Assembly: GCA_036346205.1 (NCBI GenBank) | Contig: JARFJB010001983.1 | Span: forward strand, 62,001 to 126,000 | Length of the DNA: 64,000 nucleotides | Reading direction: 5' to 3' | From: Vesta saturnalis | Taxonomy: Eukaryota; Arthropoda; Insecta; Coleoptera; Lampyridae | Shown: in pieces, positions 21,962 through 33,211 of the stretch | How the letters are laid out: each line of letters starts with the position of its first letter | How positions within the stretch are numbered: the first letter of the stretch is position 1 | Notes under the pieces: model-generated | Told to the model about the DNA's origin: nothing | Database searches by the model: none | The model's input: the letters and a program-made list of their open reading frames with translations, nothing else | Position numbers and translations under genes: made by a program

Positions 21962-24755
21962 TAAGGGAGAGGGGAGGACATTGGGACACTACAAACATAA
22001 TTAGCTGTGTATAGCTTGGCTTTCAATATATTGATCATACAGTATTATGTTGTTGACACTGATAAGTGTACTATCTATCACCATAGGCTAAGCGCTTATT
22101 CACTGATAGATGAATCAGATTTTCAAATTTTCCAAAGTATCCAAATTGTCCCAATGTACCCCCTGGCTGGGGTAGATTTGGCCAGTGCGGGCGCAGATGT
22201 GGACAAAGCAATTTGTTTTGTTCAAAAAAGTTTAAATCATATTCATTTGGTGAATAACAGTGGTACGATCTAACATAAGTCGTATAAAAGTAAAAAAATT
22301 AAAAAAGACATCATTAAACACAAAATTTTCATTTAGTTGACATTATAGGCACAGAAGTCTACTTGAAACCGCTTTATTGAACTAGACCTTGCAGTTGTTT
22401 TACTCGTTCTTGGCTTATGTAGTTTTAGTTCCACTTGTTGCAATTCTATTAGGTCCTTATCAGTGATTTGGGGAAAGGTAAATCCATTTCCTTTCTTTCT
22501 GAGAAAATTTGTAAAATATTGTCCGTCGACTATTTCTTCCACTTCTCCAACATAATACTTCTGGGTTTTCTTCATGCAATACTTTACTAGCAAAAAGTCA
22601 CCTATTTTGATATTTGGTATTCTAGATTCAGAATCTATGATAGGTTCTACGTCTTGCATGAATTCTTGATCGGAATATTCACGGTCCATTTCACTTAAAC
22701 AGTTAGAGTCATCATAAGCGTAGCTCACTTTATCTCCGGAATCATCTGAGTCGTTCGGTTGTTGCTCTGCATTATCAAACAGGTTATGTTTCACTTGCTT
22801 CTTCTTTTGCTTGGCTATCTTTTCTCCTTCCAGTCTATCTTTTTCTGGCGTCTTTGTTAGAATTCGCGATTTTCCAGGCTGTCTTCCTTTTATATTTGAT
22901 TTTTTTTCTCTGCTTTGGGGTAGGGCGGTATTATGCCTGGAGATATGATTTCTGGCTGCAATGAAGTTGATGGTGTACTAATGATCAGCGCAGATGTTGA
23001 TGGTGTGTCTGTTGCTTCTGGAGCCCTTGAATATGTTACACATGCAGCAACACAGTCATCTTCCTTAACAATATCTCTATCAAAAGGCACAATACCGCTT
23101 TTTCTAAACCCAGAACATATATTGGCAAGTGTAAAAGCTTTCTGATATGCTTTTTCTGTCAGTTCTGCAATTTCATAAACGGATTCCCTTTTGCCAGGAT
23201 CATTGAATCATTGAAAGATTGCTTCAAATAGGTTTTAAATGGGCCATATAGCGCAACGTCAAGAGGTTGGAGGCGGTGCATCTAATGTGGAGGAAACGTA
23301 ACGAAAATAATTCCATCCTCCCTACAATATAAAATTGTTTCGAGACTAGTATGGGACCCATGGTTGTCCAAAACAATCAATATGGGTTCATCTTTCGTAC
23401 ATTTCGTATGCTATTGTATGTGTTTAATTAGATCCAAGAATAATATGGACGTCATCCATCCAGACCCTGATTTGTTGGCTGATCCAAGACTTCCTGTGGG
23501 CGCACCTTTTATAAAAACATCCTTAAACTTTGCTCTTGGAAACACATACACAGGAGGACTTCTATTTCCGACTCTACTTATTATGGCGCAAAATGTAACT
23601 AGCTCTCCCCGTTCTGCGGATATTGCCTGACCTACTTGTTTTGTACCAGTTTTGGCAATAATTTTAGGTGCATCTAAAACAGTGGCTACGCCTGTTTCAT
23701 CCAAATTGTAGGTTTTGTTCTGGTGGTATCTTATACTTTTCTAAAACTTGCCGTAAATTATCAAAAAATTTATTCACATCTGTTTCATTAAATCTGGAGG
23801 CTCTTGCCATACTGGTATTTTCTGGCTTCCTTAGTGATAAAATTGGATACCTCTTCATAAATAATTTCATCCAACTTTTTCCAGCGAATAACGAGTTATT
23901 CCAGCTCGGCGGATACTTTACATTTAGTTTTTTGGCATAATCGTATGCCAGTTTTTGAGCTTGTGTATATGTGAGACCATAATTTATTTTCGAATTCGGA
24001 TAAAATATTTGGCTAGTTGTTCTTCTTGGGCAGATGTGAAAACTTATTAAGACGAATACTTTGACTGGAATAGTGATGAAAATGTTACTTGAACATCAAC
24101 GTCTTCCAGACGTCGTCTCTTTATTTTCTTTACTGTGTTACTCACGGTCGATTTTGTCAAGTTGTAGGTTGTGGCTGCAGTTCTTATTGAAAGTCTTCCT
24201 TGCAAGACATCTTCAACAGCGGCAATTATATTCTCCTCCGATATAGCAGAAAGATTGGTCTTCCTCTTGTAAGTCTTTACCATCTTAATGCCTGAAAAAT
24301 ATGTTCAGTAATTTTCCACATTTTTCTCTGGGGTAGATTGGGACAGTGTCCTTATGTGCCCCCAACTAGATGTCCCAATCTACCCCAATCATGCTTATAA
24401 ACAAATTGAAATTATTTAAATAACTAAAATAAACAATTACTTCAGCACATACCGCCATAGTAAGGGTAAACAAGTCCACTTACCTCTAAAATTACAACTG
24501 AGTTAATTCTAGCATCCACATGGACAATATTCGATCTCAAACGATTTCCGATTTGTTTACGACGCCGAACACGTGCACATAGCAAAGTGTAATTAGCTAC
24601 TAAGTCGCTTGACGCTGTCGAAATTTTTCTACAATAAGATGGGTACGTGGTGCGCTCTAATGGTCAAGCAGTACAATCAAACTTTACGCTTAGTGGCGCT
24701 AAAATGTGAAATGTCCATATGTGCCCTATGTCCCACTGCCCCCCCCTCTCCCCTA
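21962..24755 (-). mobile_element. Tigger/pogo-type transposon nested in the 6.3-kb element
   Basis: The termini are inverted (TAAGGGAGAGGGGAGGACAT at the left; TAGGGGAGAGGGG on the other strand at the right) with TA at each edge. A second inverted pair near 24332-24397 (GGGGTAGATTGGGACA / TGTCCCAATCTACCCC) lies just upstream of the transposase start. It splits the host reading frame after SNDTCDQ, so it is younger than the surrounding element. Confidence 0.88.
22333..24283 (-). pseudogene. Tigger/pogo-type transposase, few lesions
   Basis: A DDE transposase read on the minus strand from ATG 24283. It has an N-terminal Psq-type helix-turn-helix (GRLSIRTAATTYNLTKSTVS), then a second DNA-binding part (PSWNNSLFAGKSWMKLFMKR). 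The catalytic region has LDETGVATV (first Asp, about 23703), LDNHGSHTSLE (second Asp) and HRLQPLDVALYGPFK (third Asp). A single TAG replaces a residue before HRLQPLD. The C-terminal part (22333-22794) is acidic and then has a KYYVGEVEEIVDGQYF region resembling chromo/tudor-like tails. Frame breaks near 24050 and 23700 and the stop disable it, but all three Asp remain. Confidence 0.85.
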
Positions 24756-26271
24756 ATTATGGCTGACCTTCAAAAATGTTTGCTTACACCACTACTACAT
24801 AATGCTCAGAGTTTTATTCTTTGAAACTATGGTCTTTTGATTATATAGTTTATGATTCTACTTCAGGAAGGTTGTCGTGTTTCATGTGGGATAAGTCAAT
24901 CGCTGGTCGTGAAGGTAACGAAATGGCATCTTGTCTTCTCAGATATATTCTTGATTTGGAAAACTCTGTTAAAAAATTGATTATCTGGAGTGACAATTGT
25001 TCCTCCCAGAACCGAAACATGCAAATGATTGTATGTTATATTTACGCACTTTGTTTAAAATCCTCCTGAATAATTATTGACCATAAGTTTCTCCTTGAGA
25101 AAGAACAGAAAAAATGTCCAGATTTCCCCATTATAACACCATGGGATTGGCAACAAATGGCAAGGTTGTGCAATTCAAAATCGAACCTAGAAGTGAAACG
25201 AATGGAACTTGAACATTTTAAAGACTTTGGTGCCGCGTATGAGAGCGCTCGTTCGCCATTTATTCACAATAAATAAAACAACTAAATGCAACTTCCTCAT
25301 TTCCAAAGTTATTTGTATGCAATTTAGACAAGATTCTCCCGGAAAAATGTACTTTAAATATGATATTGATAAAGACTTTGAGGAAATAGACTTCAATAGA
25401 AAATCTTTGAAGAATAATCAGAATAATTTACTTGACCTGAAAGTTATTAGATCCACTTTGCGACCCATTAGTAAAAAAAATACGACGATTTACAGATACT
25501 CCTAAAATGGGTGCCTAAAAGGTTCCATGATTTCTACAAAGAGCTTCCAAACGAAAGATTTGTAGAAGAACGTTAATAATTATTAAGTAGGGTTTTTGTT
25601 TTTTATTACTTACCTTTTACGTTTAAAATGGTTTGTTTTAAGAATTTGCAATGTTTTTTGCAGCGTTGTTTTGTTTTTTTTATTTTTCATAAATAAAATA
25701 ATTACTATTATTGACATTTTATATTTTTCGTCTTTTAATAGAGTAACAGTGTAGGAAAAATATTGGACTAAATGTACTGGGTAAAGAATCTTCAGGGCCA
25801 GATAGCTATAAGTCCAGTATTAATTTCACTTTACTTTGGACTTACTACTTAAAAAAATATCGCCGAGCCATATGATTTTATGCCCAGTTTTACAATATTA
25901 AGTGACAATTCTTGATCGAACCAAACTGTACTATGTCCATGCTTGGCAGTAGGGATTAAGATTAAGTCACCCTAATATCAAGTTCATCTTGAGAGCCAAA
26001 CAGTGTTAACTCCAATTTAATCATTTTTTTTAATGAAATTAAGTAGAACTAGTGTTAAAAACTATTTTTTAAACAATTCGATGTTGTACTCTTCACTCCA
26101 TTGCAAAAATTAAGTCGATATATGTAGTAGTTTAAAATGTATACCATCTTATAACCTTTGTTTGGCTCTCCTGTGTGACTTAATACACTCTGGCTCTAGG
26201 GTACAGATATTACCAAATATGACATTGACGGTTGTCACTGTTTGCAAAATGAAGTTGGAGGTCACAAACAT

Positions 26272-27388
26272 AGGGTAAATGTGCACAAGAGTACGCACTT
26301 AGTAGAAAAAACATCATCAGCAAGTTAAGTTTTTGTGTTAAAATAGTATTTAAAGTGTTATCAAATTCTACGAGTCTCATCGGTTCTAGGTTTTTCTTAT
26401 TTTGAAGCCAAGTACATCATTTTATTGTTCAATTTTATTATTTGTAAATATATACACTTGCACACTCTTGTACAGACCTGTGCTCAAGGGTGAGCAGAAC
26501 AATTGCACAAGAGTATGCATACTTTTGCAATGTATATTTCTTGTTTGGTAAGTGACATAAATGTAAAAAAAACGTAACAAAAACGAAATAAACACTTTTA
26601 AAAGTTAATACAATCATTCGCAACTGTCGCTAATAAAGTTCCTAGTAACATAGGTTGTACACGATTCGTGCCACCAAATGTTGCAAACGGAACACATCCA
26701 ATTTTCTTCAGAAGGATTTGGAAATCGTTTTCCGCACCTAGGGCAATCGCGAACAGCTTCAGATGTTTTCGATTTCTTTGTGTATATCTTCCTTGGATCT
26801 TTGCTTCCTGGCTGTAACACAGTAATTTTTGCCGACGCCATATCACTTAACTTGCGTTTAACGGATTTAGCTTCTGTTCTTCTAGATCATTGCTTACTTT
26901 CTATTTCTTCAATACTCCTTTCCACGGGGTGCTCGATGATATTTCGGATTTCTGGCTTTTCATCTTACGCCGATTTACAGGACCTTCAGTACGAGGATGT
27001 GGTAAAATATCTACCACAGAAGCATTTGCAGTTTGTCCCAAGCCCGTAGAACACCCGTTCCCTGCTTGAATTTCTCCAGGAATAACTGTCCCATCATTTG
27101 ACGGGCCTGGTGATGGAGTTTGGTGACGCGGTATGTCGTTAGGGTCAACAATGGCTTCATTCAATGTTGAAGGTGATGTCTGAACAACAACAGAATCTTG
27201 AAGCACTTCTGAATCTTCGGTTCCCGTAGTGGGGGCAAAATCAGTTTTATGAAATTTATTATCATTGTAGGGAAACATTCAAGCACATTAAAACGTATTT
27301 TGGGCATTTTGGATACTTGTTACAGACAAATACGTAGCCTTGAACAACCCAGCAACCACATGCGCATCCTTGTGCACATTTACTCTAT
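26272..27388 (-). mobile_element. Internally deleted Tigger-type element
   Basis: The ends are inverted: AGGGTAAATGTGCACAAGAG near 26272 and, on the other strand, AGAGTAAATGTGCACAAGGA at about 27386. An internal copy of CACAAGAGTATGCATAC lies near 26502. Only the transposase C-terminus remains (see 26601-27290). Confidence 0.7.
26601..27290 (-). pseudogene. Tigger-type transposase C-terminus with zinc finger
   Basis: Minus-strand fragment beginning with the post-catalytic segment FPYNDNKFHKTDFAPTTGTE, then a Ser/Pro/Thr-rich linker and a basic stretch. It ends with a PHD-like cysteine pattern CPRCGKRFPNPSEENWMCSV followed by CNIWWHESC. The same arrangement recurs at 55680-55806 and 56480-57180. 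Frameshifts occur near 26900. The DDE core is absent. Confidence 0.72.
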
Positions 27389-28680
27389 TACAGTAGAATT
27401 TTGCAGACACGATTTGAAATTTATTTTGCCAAAAAATTTATTTATTGAGTTTTTAGTGTTTTGCATATGTTGTGTTAACGATGTAGTATTTTTCTTCAGT
27501 GCTAGTCTGTGTCCCTCTACTATTGCGTTGATACGTCTACTAGTCTGACCTATGTAGACACGATCACAATCTCCGCATGAAATTTTGTAAATACCTTGGT
27601 GTTTCAATTTAATTTTTTTATAGATTGGATAGAGCCATACGGATTTTGTTGTTAGTTTTAAGTATTGTTTCTATTTGGTTTTGATTATGTTCGTTTCCTT
27701 CTTCTGGTTTTTTTAGATTGTTAAGCGTTTGGACTTTGTAAAGTTTCCACCACAGTATGCAGTTGTGCCGGACTTGGTATTTAAATATCTATTAGTGTGC
27801 GTTGGTTTTCTGTGTACTGTATGTTCTAGGCTGTTAGTCTTATATACAGCACATCTAAAAATGGGACTTTTCCATCTTCTTCTACTTCCATTACGAATTT
27901 AATTTTAGTGTTCATTTCGTTTAGATGTTTAAAAAAGTTATTTAGTTTTTCTCGAACATGTGTCCAAATTATAAATGGTTCATCCACATATCTTGACCAC
28001 AATTTGGGTTTATGGTTAGCTGTATTCAATGCACAAGTTTGCTTATACTTCTGATCTTCATATATAAAATACGTGTTCTTGGTATAGCGTTTTGTAAGGT
28101 CCATGATGTTTTCTGGTAGCTGGTGATCCTATTGCGCTCACTATTGGTCTTAATGGTACCTCTGGTTTATGGATTTTTTGAGAGCCCATAAAATGTTAAT
28201 TGAGTCTCCTGATCGATGTTTGGTCCTCTTTATTTTCGCCTCCGTTATTTTTTCCAGTAAGTTGTTGGATCCTTTGTAATTGGTTTGTATGCTGTGTCTT
28301 GAAGGAAGTATTTTATTTTATTCTTGTATTCCTCCATGATAATGACCGTAGCATTGCTTTTGTCCGCTGATAGTTTTGCAATCTCTTTATTTTGTTTTAA
28401 TTCCTTCAGTGCTCGAAATTCCTCCTTTGTCAAATTCTTTCTCAATACCCGTGTCACTTCTTGGCGAATGGCTTTCGCTGTGTCCTTGCCTATACTTGAG
28501 ATCGTTGATTCCACGTTGCATATAATTTCTTCCGTGGGGATTCTTCGTGGTGTAATCTCGTAGTTGAATCCTTTAGCGAGTATCTTTGTAGTTGTTTCAC
28601 AGAATTTCATTTTTGTTGTATTGTACACTACTTTATCGTGCACTAATGGTACTGTCGTTGTTTGGTTAGATTACTGTGTT
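27378..28680 (-). pseudogene. Penelope-like element (reverse transcriptase + GIY-YIG), decayed
   Basis: Penelope-like retroelements encode a reverse transcriptase followed by a GIY-YIG endonuclease. On the minus strand, the N-terminal part at 28643-28245 reads ITPRRIPTEEIICNVESTIS and LSADKSNATVIIMEEYKNKI. RT motifs follow at 28104-27826 (NTYFIYEDQKYKQ, then SRYVDEPFIIW in place of YVDDTF, and GKVPFLDVL), then the GIY-YIG part at 27607-27380 (GIYKISCGDCDRVYIGQTSR). Part of the RT palm, including the GSPLSP segment, is deleted, and frames are broken. Confidence 0.85.
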
Positions 28681-29229
28681 TGAGATACCTTGCCAAATTT
28701 TTGTTTTTGCTTGTCAGTTGTTAGGATATTGACCGCGTTTCCCCAAAGTCTGTTGTTTGTTCCATAGTATTCCATAAACTCGCATGTATTGTGTTACTTA
28801 GTTCCAAATGTATATCCAATAGTTGTTTGTTAACCGTATCTAACTGTCTCCTGGTATCTTAGATGGCTTCTCTCAGCAGTGCCATGCTCGCTATTCGAAA
28901 AATATTGTTCGCTTTGTTACTCTCCTTGTTGAATTTGATTTCTATACCTATTGGTATAATTTTCTCGTCTTTGCAACGTTTCCATCCCGTAGAGGTAAAT
29001 CATGCTGCATTTTAGATTTCCACGAGTATTATATGTGTCTTCATTTCTATGAATTCCGTGTCCTTCATCCCGTGTGTTGGTGATGTTCTTAGAAGAACCT
29101 AAATTATTTCTACGACATTTCTACAAAATCATATTTGTCATCCTCAGATTACTAATTACTTAACTCTACTCCTCGTTATTCGGATTGAACTGATGTCTTG
29201 GTAGTACTTGGGCGTCATCTCGTGTAATC

Positions 29230-29425
29230 AGATTGCTATTTATTTATCCGTGTTTAGTGTTTTGCACATGTTGTGCTAACGATGAAGTATTAATTTGGAA
29301 GACCAAGATATTTACAAAATGTTATATGGAGATGGTGATCGTGTCTACATAGGCCGGACTAATAGAGTTGCCAGCCCATGAGTAGAGGAACACAGACTAG
29401 CAGTGAAGAAAAATACTACAACTTC
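29230..29425 (+). pseudogene. Penelope-like GIY-YIG fragment
   Basis: The plus strand reads DQDIYKMLYGDGDRVYIGRT, then VEEHRLAVKKNTTTSS with an internal stop, matching the endonuclease of the copy at 27380-27607 but in the opposite orientation. It ends where a Gypsy fragment begins. Confidence 0.75.
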
Positions 29426-29429
29426 ATCG

Positions 29430-30555
29430 TTATAATGCGTTTGGAGAAACTGCTCAACTACATCAATTTTGCAAAGTACCATTTGGTGTTACAAATAGGG
29501 TTGCAGCTTTTCAAAGAGTTTTAGATGAAATGATAAATGTTAAAAAGTTGGAAGGTATATATCTTGACGTGACAATTTGCGGAAAATCTAAAGAGGAACA
29601 TAAAGTCACTCTTAACAAGTTTATGGATTGGTAAAGAATACAATTTAACAAACAATGAGAAGAAAAGCTTATTCGATGAAAAATCAATCAAGAATCTGCG
29701 ATATCTTACTAAGAATTCGACGTTTAAATGTATGTATGTTTACTGATTATTCTAAATGGATTCCACATTTTTCTTCGAAAATACAAAACCTTATAGAATG
29801 CAACCACTTCCCTTTAAATAATAATCAGGCTTCAATTGATTGACGATCACCTAAACAACCTACATAAACTCTTTTCAAGGATCAGAAATGCTCACTTTCA
29901 GCTGAACCAAATAAATGTTTACTAATTCAGAAAGAAGTAAACCTGTTGGGCCACATTGTGTCGGCAGAAGGATTAAGAACAGATCCAATGAAGATAGAAG
30001 CAGTGAAAGATTGGCGTCAACCAAAAATCGAACGAGTCAACAAGTTCCCTGGGGATCTCCAGTTATTGTCGAAAATTTGTAAAAGATTTTGGACATACTC
30101 CAAAACCCTTCATCGACTTACCGAAACAGTGTCACCTTTGACTGGACTCCAGATTGCCAGAAAGCTTTTGTCGAAGTAAAGAAGAAACTAATAACTATGC
30201 CGATACTAGCCTACCAAAAGGATCATGGCACGTACAGATTCCTCGTAACATGGAGTTGGTGCAGTGTAAGATGGTAAAGAGGAAAGTGATTGGGTATTTT
30301 ACGAAAGGCTGAAAGAAATTACTGTGTGGGAAGGAAAGAACTATTAGCTATTGTTACAGCTCTAGAACATTTTCATTCTTATGCCAGATATCGTCTACAG
30401 TCGACAAGTGAATGGAAATGAGATTACATAAAAAACCATTAATTCCAGATTTTAGCGAGGGGATACCGTTTGGTTGTATCAACCACAAAGGAAAAAGAGA
30501 CTAACCCGTAAACTTCAGCGACCATGGGAAGGGCCATACCTAGTAACCAAAAGAA
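29430..30555 (+). pseudogene. Gypsy-type LTR retrotransposon pol fragments
   Basis: Pieces of one pol polyprotein in order. The reverse transcriptase has PFGVTNRVAAFQRVLDEMI and LEGIYLDVTICGKSKEEHK (29480-29620, YLDD region deleted). The RT/RNase H junction has LLGHIVSAEGLRTDPMKIEA (29946-30010), LQLLSKICKRF and FDWTPDCQKAFVEVKKKL (about 30137-30190). The end of the integrase has GDTVWLYQPQRKKRLTRKLQ and PWEGPYLVTKRIN (30460-30558). The last piece runs directly into a GTGTGC microsatellite. No LTRs were found. Confidence 0.83.
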
Positions 30556-30558
30556 TTA

Positions 30559-30800
30559 ATGCGCGTGTGCGTGTGTGCGTGTGTGTGCGTGTGCGTGCGT
30601 GTGCGTGTGTGCGTATGTGCATGTGTGCGTGTGTGGGTGTGTGCGTGTGTGCGTGTGTGCGTGTGTGCATGGGTGCGTGTGTGCGTGTGTGCGTGTGTGA
30701 GTGTGTGTGTGTGCGTGTATGCGTGTGTGCGTGTGTGCGTGTGTGCATGTGTGCATGTGTGCCTGTGTGCGTGTGTGCGCGTGTGCGTGCATGTGTGCTG
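30559..30800. repeat. (GTGTGC)n-type microsatellite
   Basis: About 240 bp of interrupted GCGTGT/GTGT repeats. Long open frames across it in several frames are artefacts of the repeat. The hexamer is the complement of the ACACGC array at 47487-47960. Confidence 0.95.
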
Positions 30801-31791
30801 TGGAGTGGATAGACAAGAAAGTGCAGACAGTAATTTGTCGCGGATTTATTAAAAGCGATTCGCATTTGCATATTTTTGGGAATTACGACGTCAACAACCC
30901 GTGAGTACTGTATAGTATGAAGTTAGGGTCCTTTATTTTGGCTTCAGCCTACGTGAATCTTTATGTATCATATGTATTAGAGAACTGGTGCAGAAAGGTG
31001 TCTGTGGTCCTGTGATTTGTTAAGTATGTAACTTGATGGATTGAACCACAAAAATTTTCGCCCTTTGAAATTTTGTTATTTTGTGATAATTGACGCTTAT
31101 TAATGAATAGTTTCTAGACAAAGTACAATAACAGAAGTAATACTACCTAAAGAGAAATTTGTTAAGTACTAAGGAGTGCTCTTATCGTTTGGGTCAGAAC
31201 CACTACCTTACCACTGATCTATGCCGATATCATGCACTTTACCTGTAACGCATGTAATGTCTGTAACAGTGTGGTTTCGGACAACTCAAAGATAGGGCGA
31301 GGGGAATTATACACCCAGAAAGGTGTGTCGATAATTCAAATTCAAGAATCTCACAATGACATTTAAAGCTAGTGGTCCTCTTCTTTGTCCCTATACATTC
31401 CAAAAAGAACGCCGACACTCTGACATACATACAAAATGTACATACCTTTTCTGTTTTGACAGTATTATCTCTAAGAAACCATTATGGCTTAAGGGGCATT
31501 TCTATTCTACTTTGGAAACATCTATATTAATTGAATTCCAATTTTGAATTAGTATTGTTTGTACTCTTTACTTGTTAAATGCCTATTTGACTTAATTTGA
31601 TCAAAGAAAATCTAAAATACATTGTTCTTAATTGTGGAGATTTATAAAACTTATAAAACCATTGACATGCATAGGAAAATATTACTTAACTATATCGTAT
31701 GTTAGCTACATGCGATTTTTTTAATATTGTAAAAATATTCATTTTCACAGCACATCATTCTATTGCAATTACAATTATTATTGCTACTTAC
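30801..31791. other. Collagen intron, no gene seen
   Basis: AT-rich sequence between the microsatellite and the next collagen exon. The polypyrimidine tracts and donor of the adjacent exon are the only features recognised. Confidence 0.5.
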
Positions 31792-31938
31792 CGGTGTTCC
31801 TTGTAATCCTGGTATACCAGGTAATCCTCTTTGTCCTGGAGGTCCTGGTAACCCAGATGGACCTTCTTTACCTGGCATCCCTGGCGATCCACTTGGGCCG
31901 ATAGGCCCTCTCTCACCAGAAGCTCCACGTTCACCTGG
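31792..31938 (-). CDS. Collagen IX-like exon, 49 codons of Gly-X-Y
   Basis: Acceptor ATATGTAG, donor GTAAGT, phase 0 at both ends. It encodes PGERGASGERGPIGPSGSPG and on to QGTP. It is the last exon before the 31-kb intron. Confidence 0.92.
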
Positions 31939-32010
31939 CTACATATTTAAGGCACAATAATAAATATGACACATATTCCATACAGTAGATTCTCAAATGA
32001 GATTACTTAC

Positions 32011-32373
32011 CAAACCTGGTGGTCCAGAATGACCTCTAGGTCCAACCGCACCAGGTACACCAGAAGCATCGAGAATTAAATTACTTGCACACGTGCATTC
32101 ACTAGCTGGACCGGCAGCTCCTGTTGCTCCCGCTGGACCGGGTTTTCCTTCGCGGCCAGGTAATCCCATTAATCCAGGTGAACCCGGTAATCCTGAGGTG
32201 CCTGTATTACCAGGTAAACCTCTTGGGCCAACCGGTCCTTGTTCACCCTGAATACCACGTTCGCCTTTTTTGCCAGGTTTTCCAACATATCCCGGCAATC
32301 CACTTTTACCTGGGACGCCAGGTGGCCCTATTGGACCTTGATGCCCCAATTCTCCTCTTGGACCCGGTGGCCC
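32011..32373 (-). CDS. Collagen IX-like exon, 121 codons with a Cys-containing interruption
   Basis: The largest exon (363 bp), acceptor TGTTGTAG, donor GTAAGT, phase 0. Mostly Gly-X-Y (GPPGPRGELGHQGPIGPPGV at the start). Near its end the repeat breaks at PASECTCASNLILDASGVPG. The CTC pair could cross-link chains or mark a short non-collagenous domain. Confidence 0.93.
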
Positions 32374-32421
32374 CTACAACATGCAGTTAACTGTGATAAT
32401 ATCACACGAGACAAAACTTAC

Positions 32422-32609
32422 AACGTCGCCGTCTTTTCCTGGACTTCCTTCTTCGCCTGGTGCTCCGTCAATACCAGGTAAGCCTTGTGATCCTGGAAGA
32501 CCAATTGATCCTTCCTCACCTTTCACGGCATCTTTCCCTGGCCGACCTGGTTCACCTTTAAGACCTGGAGCACCTGGTTCACCACTTCCAACGATACCAC
32601 TGGCAGACC
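32422..32609 (-). CDS. Collagen IX-like exon, Gly-X-Y with short non-helical start
   Basis: Acceptor CATTAAAAG, donor GTAAGT, completing a Gly codon split after the first base. It starts GSASGIVGSGEPGAPGLKGE and continues as Gly-X-Y to GKDGDV. The acceptor has a poor pyrimidine tract, but the frame and the neighbouring exon require it. Confidence 0.85.
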
Positions 32610-32663
32610 CTTTTAATGGTTTTGCGTTTATCTCATTATTTAAATGCATCAATTATAGTTTAC

Positions 32664-32736
32664 CTGGTGGACCAGGTAGACCCCTCTCGCCTTTTTCGCC
32701 AGGATTTCCAGGTTGCCCTATAGGCCCTGTTTGTCC
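32664..32736 (-). CDS. Collagen IX-like exon, 73 bp Gly-X-Y
   Basis: Acceptor GTAAATAG, donor GTAAAC; phase 0 in, phase 1 out. Encodes GQTGPIGQPGNPGEKGERGL then PGPP. Confidence 0.9.
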
Positions 32737-32786
32737 CTATTTACCGCTGGTTATTACCATTACATTTAATTTAATTATTTTCTTAC

Positions 32787-32938
32787 CGGTAAACCAACTA
32801 ATCCATGGGCACCTTGAATTCCTGGGGCACCCATAAATCCGGTTTGCCCTTTAATGCCTTGAACTCCTTGTGGTCCTACTTTACCAGACGTACCTGGGGT
32901 TCCAGGAAGTCCACTTAACCCTCTTTCTCCAGGATCAC
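32787..32938 (-). CDS. Collagen IX-like exon, 152 bp Gly-X-Y
   Basis: Acceptor CATTAACAG, donor GTAAGA. Completes a split Gly codon and encodes GDPGERGLSGLPGTPGTSGK onward to GLVGLP. Confidence 0.92.
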
Positions 32939-32986
32939 CTGTTAATGATATTTTATACATATAAATTGACTATAAAGTAAATAAAC

Positions 32987-33152
32987 CTTTCTCCCCTTTA
33001 GCACCACTTTCACCAATTTCTCCTTGATCACCTTTACCTCCTAGAGCTCCCGGTAAACCAGGAATTCCCGGTTTACCAGTAGCACCCTGCGGACCAGCAG
33101 GTCCTTCAACTGTATTTCCACTAACTTGTGCACCAGGCTTGCCTGGTAAACC
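32987..33152 (-). CDS. Collagen IX-like exon, 166 bp, with interruption
   Basis: Acceptor GTGCTTAAAG. The donor is GTTTAT, a weak but frame-consistent site. It encodes GLPGKPGAQVSGNTVEGPAG and on to GAKGEKG. AQVSGNTVE interrupts the Gly-X-Y register. Confidence 0.87.
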
Positions 33153-33211
33153 CTTTAAGCACAAAGTACCACATTCATTAACATATTTTATTTCATTGCT
33201 AGAATACTTAC

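Larger units (their letters stand above)
20473..25575 (+). pseudogene. Transposon-borne protein of an uncharacterised insect family (possibly DUF7869), interrupted
   Basis: The exons are 20473-20584 (from ATG), 20666-20902, and 21073 onward, with GT-AG junctions that keep frame. Exon 3 is frameshifted near 21210, then shows an acidic and Lys-rich linker, KYFFSIDGRKIPVC and FFLNTLSISQTAIRTAMKKK. Next come HYSKNRSQRKYLGS and DIFNSEFNLSFSQPSNDTCD, where the Tigger element intervenes. It resumes at about 24756 with ADLQKCLLTPLLHNAQS, FMWDKSIAGREGNEMASCLL, IIWSDNCSSQNRNMQ and ITPWDWQQMARLCNSK. The order matches a repetitive family seen across insects and cnidarians; SDNCSSQNRN looks like the acidic centre of an RNase H-like fold. 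The DUF number is from memory. Stops and frameshifts mark it as dead. Confidence 0.72.
19949..26211 (+). mobile_element. Unusual DNA transposon with TIRs and AAGTCC-rich ends, carrying an uncharacterised protein
   Basis: The inverted termini are alignable over about 40 bp: AATATCTGCACCCTAGCGCC from 19949, and on the other strand AATATCTGTACCCTAGAGCC from 26211. Both ends are studded with TTAAGTCC or GGACTTAA variants (left near 20059, 20104, 20200, 20246, 20266; right near 25807, 25845, 25955, 26110, 26178), suggestive of transposase-binding sites. Inside is a multi-exon gene (20473-25575). A Tigger element is inserted at 21962-24755. The target duplication is not clear. I cannot assign it to a named superfamily. 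Confidence 0.7.

Noticed and set aside
26438..26623. Short minus-strand open frame with a PHxxCH-like pattern
   Set aside because: Lies across the terminal region of a Tigger remnant; no support.
30474..30904. Long open frames on both strands across the GTGTGC array
   Set aside because: Pure products of a hexanucleotide repeat (Cys-Val or His-Thr strings), open in several frames at once.
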